Translations under genes and position numbers: made by a program
The notes under the pieces: model-generated
Seen by the model: the letters and a program-made list of their open reading frames with translations, nothing else
What the model was told of the DNA's origin: nothing
Databases searched by the model: none
Shown here: positions 8,085 to 16,214 of the stretch, piece after piece
Layout of the letters: every line of letters starts with the position of its first letter
Position numbering within the stretch: position 1 is the stretch's first letter
Assembly: GCA_934444365.1 (NCBI GenBank)
Contig: CAKSCM010000014.1
Coordinates: forward strand, 1-45,806
DNA: 45,806 nt
Reading direction: 5' to 3'
Source: an uncultured Eubacteriales bacterium
Lineage (GTDB): Bacteria > Bacillota > Clostridia > Oscillospirales > Acutalibacteraceae

Positions 8085-8288
8085 TTGGAAAATGATAAGC
8101 GAATCGAAGAGCTTCAAAATGAGAACGCTCGATTGCGCGAGCTGCTGAGCGAGGTTTTAAAGGCCTACGATATTCTGGATAGGGCGGTAAAGGCGTGTCC
8201 GGTATCGGAAAAAGAAAAAAACGCAATTAAAACACTCGAAAGCAGGGCTGATGTCAAAAAACTGCTCAAAAAGTATTCTCGTTTATAA
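8085..8288 (+). CDS. Small coiled-coil protein (67 aa), TTG start
   Basis: Translation starts at TTG (8085) after AAGAGGTG. The product is acidic and basic, with leucine heptads over residues ~4-30 (IEELQNENARLRELLSEVL), and is otherwise helical. It has no signal or membrane segment. It lies 14 nt after the lipoprotein stop and 10 nt before the HD-GYP gene. A cytoplasmic adaptor role is possible but unproven. Confidence 0.6.
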   Translation: MENDKRIEELQNENARLRELLSEVLKAYDILDRAVKACPVSEKEKNAIKTLESRADVKKLLKKYSRL

Positions 8289-8298
8289 GGGGTAACAG

Positions 8299-10539
8299 AT
8301 GAAAAGGGATATTCATGCCGGCGCAAAAATTAAAAAAACCTTTGTAAAGCGGGCGAACATCTGGCTTTTAAGCGAGCTTGCTCTGGTTTTTCTTGTGCTG
8401 ACGGTAGCGGTGAATTATATATTCGGATATGTCGGTAATTCGCTTAAAAGCGACTCCGTTTTAACCGCTTGGGATTATATTTATACAAACAGCGCCGAGC
8501 CGCCGTCGGATAACAGCGGTATCGAATGGGAAAGTGCGAATTCCATAAGCCCCGTAAAGGATAAAAAAACGGGGAATTATTTGCATCTTCGCGGCAATAT
8601 TGCAAGCGGAGAAACCGACAGAACCCTTATTTTAAAAACCGATTTTGCTCCGGTCAGGATCATTGTAAACGGTGAACCGGTTTATGATAATCACTACGGC
8701 AAGAGCGAATATGTCGGAAATGCATACAATTCGGTCGTAATAAAGGCATCGGCCGTAAAAACCTTGGTGGAGATATCAATGCAGCTGCCCTTTTCCGCTG
8801 CTATTGAGACCATGCTGGTCGCCTCGGGAGAAAATGCCGTTTTCGAGCCGGACGGACGTGTGGTGTTTTCTGTATGCATAATTGCCGCCGGGATTTTAAC
8901 GGCCGTCATATCGCTTATATTTGCGGTTTTTAAAAAGAAAAAATCGGTTGGCGGCTTTGCAGCGGCGGCGCTGTTTGTGCTTTACGGCGGTGTGCTTGCC
9001 GTTTCGGCAATCGCCCGTGCGAGCTACATTATAAATTTCCCCGAATTCTGTAATATTTCACTGGCTGCCGAGCTTATGATCGGCGTAATATTTATGATGT
9101 CGGTAAAAAGACTGATGAGAATAAAAAGCAAGGGTCTTGCGGCTTGCTTTATTTTCGCCGCTTTATTTTCATTGGGACTTTGTTTTGTACAAAGCGCCCG
9201 GATGCTGAGATTTGCGCATTTTGCAGCGGCACTTGTCTGCGCTTTTGCGGCGGCTTTTCTGGCCGGTTGCTGTTTTAAAAGCGCAAGCCGGCGTATTCAG
9301 TATGCCAGCGGATTTTATATAATATCGGTGTTTTTTGCCCTTTTATATACGTTGTATGCTATTATTTCGATTACGCTGAAGTATAAAACCAAGCTTGATG
9401 TCTGCATGTTTATAGGCGAGTTTGTGCTGCTTTGCTTTATAAGCTATGTTCTTTTTGTAAGAGTGTTTTTAATGGGCAGCGCAAAAGGCGTAAGAGAAAA
9501 AACAAAATCGTATGACAAGTGCGTCAAAAGCCTTGAAGGGGTCATGCGGCATATACTTTCGGGAGAGTCGGAGGAGGATGTATGCCGGTATGCGGTTGAG
9601 GGTGTTATAAGGCTTTTAAACGACGCGTTGGACGGCGCTAAAAGCGGTGATGTTACCTATTCGGTGCTGAAAAAAACCGAAAAAGGATACCGAAGTATAT
9701 TCGACGGCTTATCGGGCGAAGAGGTTAATTGCGGCTTGATAGAAAGCCGTTGTGAGCAGATAGGGAAGAACTGCGTATTTGATGAAAGCTATTTCGATTT
9801 TGTATTTTTAAAAAACGGGGATTATTACTGCATCTTTCATTTTGAGAACATTAAAAACGGCTTGTCACCGTTTTTTGTGAGCATAATGAACACGGTTTAT
9901 TGTTGTATCGACATTGCGCTTGAAAGCTTTTTACTTAATTCGGATCCCGAGAAAAATAAAATCAAAGTGCTTACAAAGCTTGCTCATGATATCGAAGCAG
10001 CGAACGGCAGCGGCGATGACCACCTTGAGTGCGTTGCCTATTATACCGGAATCATGCTTGAAAAAATGGGCTATGACAAGGATATTTGCGAAATTGTTTC
10101 AAAGGCATCCATGCTTCATGATATCGGAAAGACGGCAATACCTGCCGAGGTAACCGATAAAGCCGGGTTGCTTTCCGAGGGTGAGCGTGAGATTATTAAA
10201 AAGCATACCGAATACGGGAAAACCATACTTTCGGTTTTTGGCGGTGAGTTTTCAAGGCGTGCAAGTGTAATCGCATCCGAGCATCACGAGCACTGGGACG
10301 GTAAAGGATGTAACGGGCTTTCAGGCGAGAGTATAGATGAGTTCGCAAGGGTCGTTGCCGTTGCGGATACGCTTGATGCGCTGACGACCAAGCGTTCTTA
10401 TAAGGAGGCATGGTCATTTGAGAGGGCAAAGGATCATATTGATTCAAATTCCGGAACGATATATGATCCGCGGGTGGTGTCCGCAATGCATGAATGCGCC
10501 GATGAGATAAGAACAAAGGTATCGGAGAAGAACAGATGA
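8299..10539 (+). CDS. Polytopic membrane HD-GYP phosphodiesterase (c-di-GMP hydrolysis)
   Basis: The 746-residue protein begins with a transmembrane helix (~20-45), then an extracytoplasmic beta-rich domain (~50-190) and seven further helices (~195-392). This resembles the 7TMR-DISM receptor plan. A GAF-like cytoplasmic stretch (~395-555) precedes the HD-GYP domain (~560-746). The metal-binding motif HDIGK is at 607-611 and the signature HHEHWDGKGCNGL at 662-674, followed by VADTLDALT. HD-GYP enzymes degrade c-di-GMP. The GYP triplet reads GCN here, while the HD and HHE metal ligands are intact, so activity is likely but should be tested. The stop overlaps the next start by 4 nt (ATGA). Its neighbours suggest that it adjusts c-di-GMP at the polysaccharide synthase. 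Confidence 0.88.
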   Translation: MKRDIHAGAKIKKTFVKRANIWLLSELALVFLVLTVAVNYIFGYVGNSLKSDSVLTAWDYIYTNSAEPPSDNSGIEWESANSISPVKDKKTGNYLHLRGNIASGETDRTLILKTDFAPVRIIVNGEPVYDNHYGKSEYVGNAYNSVVIKASAVKTLVEISMQLPFSAAIETMLVASGENAVFEPDGRVVFSVCIIAAGILTAVISLIFAVFKKKKSVGGFAAAALFVLYGGVLAVSAIARASYIINFPEFCNISLAAELMIGVIFMMSVKRLMRIKSKGLAACFIFAALFSLGLCFVQSARMLRFAHFAAALVCAFAAAFLAGCCFKSASRRIQYASGFYIISVFFALLYTLYAIISITLKYKTKLDVCMFIGEFVLLCFISYVLFVRVFLMGSAKGVREKTKSYDKCVKSLEGVMRHILSGESEEDVCRYAVEGVIRLLNDALDGAKSGDVTYSVLKKTEKGYRSIFDGLSGEEVNCGLIESRCEQIGKNCVFDESYFDFVFLKNGDYYCIFHFENIKNGLSPFFVSIMNTVYCCIDIALESFLLNSDPEKNKIKVLTKLAHDIEAANGSGDDHLECVAYYTGIMLEKMGYDKDICEIVSKASMLHDIGKTAIPAEVTDKAGLLSEGEREIIKKHTEYGKTILSVFGGEFSRRASVIASEHHEHWDGKGCNGLSGESIDEFARVVAVADTLDALTTKRSYKEAWSFERAKDHIDSNSGTIYDPRVVSAMHECADEIRTKVSEKNR

Positions 10540-13500
10540 ACGAAAATTTAAGCGATAATCCTAAAAAACTTTCGGAAAACGGTTTTGAAAACGCTCATGA
10601 GACGGCCGATGGTACGTCCCTTTCGCTTAGCGACGAATACACGGCGGAGGACGCGGATATCCGCTTCGATCCCGAGCGCGACCGGCAAAAAAAGACCGAG
10701 CAGGATGTAAAAAACGTTAAAAAACCGAAAAAAGCAAAGTGGTATTTTGTGATTCCCGTTTTGCTTCTTATTGTGGTTGTCGTTTTGTTTGCCGTGTGGC
10801 ATTTATTGCCGAAAACACAGCTTAATGTCTGCGTGCTTGACAAAACCGTGCTTACGGTTGAGGACGGGAACGATATCGATATCCGTTCGGTGTATCGCAA
10901 GCATCAGGGGCTTATGTGGATTTTGGAGCAACAGCGATATGTCTTTGAAGACGGTAATTTTTACGATACAAAAACCGATTATTTCGGTCCGATGCTTGAC
11001 GAAAACGGACAGATAAAGTCCTATAGGGAGCTTTCCTCTCTCGATTATCTTCCCGATCTTATGTATGTTTCGGATGTTTACGGTGCGGTTGACGATACCT
11101 ATGGCTATTACAACAAATCATCGGCCATCGGCTCGGGCGTATCGGTCGACGATATGGCGGTTATTTCATATGCCTACGAAAACGGGGCGACAACCGTAGC
11201 CGAAATGGAGCTTTTCAATTCCAACCTTGACAGCTCGGTTTATTCCCAGCTTACCTCACTTTGCGGAGTTAAACCGACCGGCTGGGTGGGGCGGTATATA
11301 TACGATTTACAGGATTTTACCGACGTTCCCGATTGGGCCCCTCCCATGTACGAAAAGCAGGAGGGAGTGCAGTGGCAGTTTTCCGGACCGGGAATACTGC
11401 TTGTGTCCTCCGAAAAGATAATTATTCTTGAGCAGAAAACAGATTTTGAATCGAAAAATCTGCTGAAGATACGTATGAACGACGGCTATAAGGAGGAGTT
11501 TTCCTCCTGCAGCAGCGTCAATTTTTACAACTGGTTCGAAATAGTAGAGCCGAACAGAGACACCGAGGTGATAGCCAGCTTTACCTTTGACGTTAATGCC
11601 ACCGGAATGGAGAAGCTGAAAGGGGTTTTAAAGACCCCTACCTTTGCGGCGGCCATGAGGAAAACGAGCGAGGGGAAAGCGCCGGTATACTATTTTGCAG
11701 GCGATTTCAACGATTATGTCAATCATGAAAATTACAACCGTTTTTTGTTTGCCGATACCGTTTACCGCTGGATTTCTTATGACAATGCAGGCGACATAAG
11801 CAATTTTTACTGGAATTTTTATAATCCGCTTATGAAGAAAATCCTTTCAGATATAAAGCCGCATGAAAAAGCCTCCGATGACTCAGCTGAAAAAACCGCT
11901 CCGTTTCGCATGGAATCGGGCGAATTTCAGATCTACAGTGAGGATAAGTGGCAGGATATTACCCTTAAAACGGTTGCCGTCAATGCCAATGAACCGGGCA
12001 GCAAGGGGTATTCGCGCAACTATACCTTTTATCGGAGCTTAATCGACGAGGCTGTAAATATAGGGGCAAACTGCATATATGTTAAGGATATTATGCCTCC
12101 GGAATTTTACAGGGCGCTTTCGTCCAATAATTCGGGTGCCAAGGCCAGTATGATATATCTTATACAAAACGTCGATCTGCCGGAAGGCAGCAGTGATGAT
12201 GAAGCAAAGGCGAAATTGCACTCGGCTGAAGATATTCTTCACGGCAACGGGTCGTTCGGATACGACAACGAGTCGGATAAAATGAAGTATTTTGCCGATG
12301 TATCGCGATATGTTGCGGCAATTACAAGCGGCGGCAGGAATGTACCTGACGGCTACAACTATTCGGGAGAGTATGCGGCCGGTACATCGTATGACGGATA
12401 CGGAGCCTTTGTTTACGACACCATTGAGAAGTATTCGGCCGAAAAGTACGGATATAAAATACCGGTCGGAATATATGCCGACGGCGCTTTAATGCAAGCC
12501 TTTGACGGTGAGGGCAATTATACCGGCGATTATGCTTGCAATACCGACAGCTTTGTAAGCGATAACGAATGCCGGGAGAATTACTCCTTTACTGCCATTT
12601 CGTTTGAAACGGTGGAACGGCTGAAAGCGCAAGGCGGCGCCGCGGAGCCGACGGGAGAATCGGGAGAATACTCCTTTGTGCTGGGCAAACTTAATTCAGG
12701 ATCGGGCGAAAAGCTCATGGTTACGGGCACCGCATTTTCCTCGGCGAACGGAATGGGAAATCGCGCCGCCGTTACCGAAAAACAGCAGGGCGAACAGGCG
12801 GTTTCGTTCCTTAGTCAGGCGGATTCGTCCGGAGTAACGGTATGCGTTGCCGGCGATCTCAACGACGATTGGTCGGCGGTTTCGGATGAGCTTTATCCCT
12901 TTACCGTTCCGCTTGAAAACGGCTGCATGTGGCATAATGTTGCCGATCCGGCCGAGACCTCCGGCTTTGTGGCCCTCGAGAGTGTAACGCCGGAGACAAG
13001 CGGCATAAACCTCGCGGACGACGACCGGGTGCAGATGCTTTCGCTTTCTTCAAACGAGGGATATTTTTATATTTCGGCCCAGCTGCTTGACGATATCGAT
13101 TATTCGACCGAACAGCTTTTTATAGGAATCGACACCTATCAGCGGAACGACGGCGAATACTATTATTCGAGCGACTACACGCCGACGGCCCTTTCGGGAA
13201 TGGAGTATGTGTTAAGATTCTACGGCAAACAGCAGGCCGAGCTGTACGTGACGAGGTCGTACGACCGAAACGCCGGCAATTATGCGACAAGGGAAAGCTA
13301 TTCGGGAGAGTACGATTTAGTATATCCGCTTGAATACGGCGGATTTACCTCGGGGGATAATCAGTTTTATCAGACCGGTTCGACGGTTTATATAAGAATC
13401 CCCTGGACGTGGCTTAACGTTACCGATCCGTCCCAAAAGGTAGTACTTAATAATCAGGGCGAGCTTTCCGGCCAGGCTAAGACCGTCAGCACAAACGGGG

Positions 13501-13679
13501 CCATAGTATCGGTTCTTATCGCCGATAAGCAAACGGGAGACCAGCTCTATCTTTTCCCCGAAACCAAGCAGTCGCCGGCCTATAAGACCTTTAAATGGGC
13601 GACATGGGAAAAGGTAAGCTACACCGTACGTGAAAAGGAAAGCTTTACCGTCGTTAAAAAATATTTTTCCTCAAAGTGA
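10536..13679 (+). CDS. Large membrane-anchored protein with degenerate glycosidase barrel and CBM-like C terminus
   Basis: This 1047-residue protein has a charged cytoplasmic N terminus, one transmembrane helix (~68-92) and a large extracytoplasmic part. Residues ~95-430 form an alpha/beta region I do not recognise. Residues ~455-820 resemble the barrels encoded at 16211 and 18421: NIGANCIYVKDIMPPEFYRALS parallels NCNCIRVYTLMPPQFYQAL. At the position of their catalytic VAEFGIPTSRGMG it reads VTGTAFSSANGMG (729-741), so the glutamate is missing. The C-terminal ~220 residues match the beta-sandwich end of both paralogs (YIRIPWTWLNVTDPS versus IRIPWQLLNIMDPS). It is probably a non-catalytic polysaccharide-binding or scaffold subunit of the synthase complex. 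Confidence 0.7.
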   Translation: MNENLSDNPKKLSENGFENAHETADGTSLSLSDEYTAEDADIRFDPERDRQKKTEQDVKNVKKPKKAKWYFVIPVLLLIVVVVLFAVWHLLPKTQLNVCVLDKTVLTVEDGNDIDIRSVYRKHQGLMWILEQQRYVFEDGNFYDTKTDYFGPMLDENGQIKSYRELSSLDYLPDLMYVSDVYGAVDDTYGYYNKSSAIGSGVSVDDMAVISYAYENGATTVAEMELFNSNLDSSVYSQLTSLCGVKPTGWVGRYIYDLQDFTDVPDWAPPMYEKQEGVQWQFSGPGILLVSSEKIIILEQKTDFESKNLLKIRMNDGYKEEFSSCSSVNFYNWFEIVEPNRDTEVIASFTFDVNATGMEKLKGVLKTPTFAAAMRKTSEGKAPVYYFAGDFNDYVNHENYNRFLFADTVYRWISYDNAGDISNFYWNFYNPLMKKILSDIKPHEKASDDSAEKTAPFRMESGEFQIYSEDKWQDITLKTVAVNANEPGSKGYSRNYTFYRSLIDEAVNIGANCIYVKDIMPPEFYRALSSNNSGAKASMIYLIQNVDLPEGSSDDEAKAKLHSAEDILHGNGSFGYDNESDKMKYFADVSRYVAAITSGGRNVPDGYNYSGEYAAGTSYDGYGAFVYDTIEKYSAEKYGYKIPVGIYADGALMQAFDGEGNYTGDYACNTDSFVSDNECRENYSFTAISFETVERLKAQGGAAEPTGESGEYSFVLGKLNSGSGEKLMVTGTAFSSANGMGNRAAVTEKQQGEQAVSFLSQADSSGVTVCVAGDLNDDWSAVSDELYPFTVPLENGCMWHNVADPAETSGFVALESVTPETSGINLADDDRVQMLSLSSNEGYFYISAQLLDDIDYSTEQLFIGIDTYQRNDGEYYYSSDYTPTALSGMEYVLRFYGKQQAELYVTRSYDRNAGNYATRESYSGEYDLVYPLEYGGFTSGDNQFYQTGSTVYIRIPWTWLNVTDPSQKVVLNNQGELSGQAKTVSTNGAIVSVLIADKQTGDQLYLFPETKQSPAYKTFKWATWEKVSYTVREKESFTVVKKYFSSK

Positions 13680-13710
13680 TTTTAAAAGACCTTCTAAGGA
13701 GCTGTAGATT

Positions 13711-14796
13711 TTGCAATACGAACTCTTCGCGGTGCTTAGTATAATTATTTGTCTGCTGATACTTTTAGCGGAGTATATCTGGCTTGCCGTTCTTGCTAAA
13801 AGACAGGAGGACAGTGCGAACAAATACCGTGTTGCACATCAGCAGACCCAAAGCATTGTTGAGGGGATTCTTTACAGCCCGACGGCTTCGGCCAGAGAAA
13901 GAGAGACCGAGGTTTTAAAGAAAATAATGGGGAACGACACCAGAATCTTTGAGATGATAAGCGCACAGCTTTGTTTTTGGGAGGAATATGGTGATGACGA
14001 GACGCTTGGTAATAAAAGTGAGGTTATAGACGGCGTTTATGAGGCACTCAATCCCATAAAGCTGTTTTCGGATATACTGAAGTCCGGCAACAAATATAAG
14101 ATCGGCTATGCCTGCAGACGTCTTGCCGATTATGATGCGTACGACTGCCTTGAGGATATTTACGGGTTTTCGAAAAGTAAAAACCGCAATTTATCGTACA
14201 ATGCCGCAATGGCGCTTTCAAGGCTCGGATTTGCCGACGGCGTGGCGGAATACATACTCAGAATTCAGGACGATAAACGCTATTCATCCAGGATAGTAAA
14301 CGAGCTTTTTGCCAATTTCAGCTCCGACCGTGCGCGGCTTGCGTCCATTGTCTTTGAAAAGTGCAACGATTACATAAAAACCACCGTTATAAATGCTATA
14401 GCGCCGTATAATCTTGAATGCTTCAGGCAGCTTTACATCGACGGCAGCCGCAACAGGAATGCCGATATGAGGGTAGCGTGTGTCAGGGCGCTGGGCAATT
14501 TTGCCGACGAGAAAAACGAGCATGCGTTGCTTATTGCCGCAAGGGATAAGGACTGGGTGGTGCGCTCGGCCGCCGTTAAGGGCCTTCAGAAACTCGCAAC
14601 GCCGGCTGCAATAGAACGTGTAAAAGAGGCAACCAGGGATAAGGAATGGTGGGTTCGTCAGGCGGCCGCATATTCGCTTATTGACATGAATGTAAATATA
14701 TCGGAAATTGAGGAAGTGCTGGGCGGATACGACAAATACGCTTCCGACGCCGTTAAGTATGCGCTTTATCGCAACATTGATTTGAAGGAGGATTAA
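13711..14796 (+). CDS. Membrane-anchored HEAT-repeat protein
   Basis: Translation starts at TTG (13711) after AAGGAG. The 361-residue product has an N-terminal transmembrane helix (~3-27). The rest is a cytoplasmic array of alpha hairpins of HEAT type, clearest at ~245-340 (MRVACVRALGNFADEKNEHALLIAA and RDKDWVVRSAAVKGLQKLA, then WWVRQAAAYSLIDM). HEAT arrays bind proteins. The gene lies 5 nt before the glycosyltransferase gene, so it probably docks on the synthase and could pass on a regulatory signal, since that synthase carries no PilZ domain. That role is inference. Confidence 0.8.
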   Translation: MQYELFAVLSIIICLLILLAEYIWLAVLAKRQEDSANKYRVAHQQTQSIVEGILYSPTASARERETEVLKKIMGNDTRIFEMISAQLCFWEEYGDDETLGNKSEVIDGVYEALNPIKLFSDILKSGNKYKIGYACRRLADYDAYDCLEDIYGFSKSKNRNLSYNAAMALSRLGFADGVAEYILRIQDDKRYSSRIVNELFANFSSDRARLASIVFEKCNDYIKTTVINAIAPYNLECFRQLYIDGSRNRNADMRVACVRALGNFADEKNEHALLIAARDKDWVVRSAAVKGLQKLATPAAIERVKEATRDKEWWVRQAAAYSLIDMNVNISEIEEVLGGYDKYASDAVKYALYRNIDLKED

Positions 14797-14801
14797 CCGG
14801 A

Positions 14802-16214
14802 ATGAGTTTTATGACATATATTCGCTATTTTATATCCTTCTTCAATTATTTTTGCATGGCCTTTACCATATTACTGAGCATTATATACATAGTGCAGCTT
14901 GCTATTTCTTTTGTTAAGGTCCGTAAGAATAACAGGGCGAAGCAGTCGAACGATTACGGCCGGTACGTTTCGAGCGAAAACCTTCTGCCGATATCGCTGC
15001 TTATACCGGCTTACAACGAAGAGGAAAACATCGTTTCCAATATAAAATCGCTGATGAAGATGGATTATCCGCAGTTTGAGATAATTGTCATAAATGACGG
15101 CTCTACCGACAAAACACATGAGCGGATCATCGAGAGCTTCGGGCTTTACAAAATCGAAACGGCTATAAAAACCTCCATTCCGACCAAGGAGGTTCACGGC
15201 ATATATTACAATATTGAGTATCCGAATCTCATCTACGTCGAAAAGGAAAACGGAGGTAAGTCAGACGCACTGAATGCCGGGATTAACATTTCGTCGTATC
15301 CGCTTTTTGCCTGTCTTGACGCCGATTCGCGTATAGAACCCGATGCGCTTTTAAAGCTGTCGATAGAATTTTTGAAAAACACGGATACCATAGTTGCCGG
15401 CGGACTTGTAAGGATCGCCAACGGCTTTAAAATAAGGGACGGACGGGTAAGCGGTTTTTCCATGCCGGAAAAGATGGTCGAGCGGTTTCAGATAGTAGAG
15501 TATTTTCGTTCCTTTCTTTCGGGCAGGGTCAGCTGGGGAGCTACCAATTCCATGCTTATAGTGTCGGGAGCATACGGAGTATTTAAGAAGCAGGCGGTAA
15601 TAGAGGTCGGAGGCTATAAGACCAATACCATAGGCGAAGATATGGAAATTGTTGTGAGACTCCACAGATATATGAGAGCGCACAGGCGAAAATACAAAAT
15701 AATTTTTTGCGAGGACTCGGTTTGCTGGACTCAGGGGCCAATGTCGGTAGCGGATATAAGAAGTCAGCGTCGTCGCTGGCAAATCGGCCTGTTTGATACC
15801 CTTATATCGCATAAATCGCTGTTTTTAAATCCGAGATACGGCAGCGTCGGTCTTATGGCAATACCGTATAATTGGGTTTTTGAGCTTTTAGGTGCGGTTG
15901 TTGAGGTGCTCGGCTATTTTATTATCCCTTTTTCACTTGTGATGGGCGAGCTTAATATATTCTTTTTTGTTGTTTATTTTTTGCTCGCCGTGCTGCTCGG
16001 CGTTATTCTGTCCTTGGGCAGCCTTATTCTCGAGCAGTATACAAGAAAATCGGTTATGAGCGCAAAGCAGTGTCTTTCGCTTTCGCTGTATGCTTTGCTT
16101 GAAAATTTCGGTTACAGGCAGATGATAACATTGTTCCGTCTTGAGGGAATATTTAAATACCGTAAGCTCAGAAAAACATGGGGTAAGATAAAAAGAAAAG
16201 AGGTCGAACAATGA
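14802..16214 (+). CDS. Processive family 2 glycosyltransferase (polysaccharide synthase)
   Basis: The 470-residue protein is an integral membrane GT2 enzyme of the cellulose/hyaluronan/PNAG synthase type. An N-terminal helix (~8-38) leads into the GT-A domain: SLLIPAYNEEENI, NDG at 98-100 (UDP-sugar Asp99), DAD at 173-175, GED at 278-280 (catalytic base Asp) and QRRRW at 322-326, which grips the growing chain. Several C-terminal helices (~350-425) would form the export channel. There is no PilZ domain, so c-di-GMP control, if any, must act through a partner. The product polymer cannot be predicted. It overlaps the next gene by 4 nt. Confidence 0.9.
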   Translation: MSFMTYIRYFISFFNYFCMAFTILLSIIYIVQLAISFVKVRKNNRAKQSNDYGRYVSSENLLPISLLIPAYNEEENIVSNIKSLMKMDYPQFEIIVINDGSTDKTHERIIESFGLYKIETAIKTSIPTKEVHGIYYNIEYPNLIYVEKENGGKSDALNAGINISSYPLFACLDADSRIEPDALLKLSIEFLKNTDTIVAGGLVRIANGFKIRDGRVSGFSMPEKMVERFQIVEYFRSFLSGRVSWGATNSMLIVSGAYGVFKKQAVIEVGGYKTNTIGEDMEIVVRLHRYMRAHRRKYKIIFCEDSVCWTQGPMSVADIRSQRRRWQIGLFDTLISHKSLFLNPRYGSVGLMAIPYNWVFELLGAVVEVLGYFIIPFSLVMGELNIFFFVVYFLLAVLLGVILSLGSLILEQYTRKSVMSAKQCLSLSLYALLENFGYRQMITLFRLEGIFKYRKLRKTWGKIKRKEVEQ

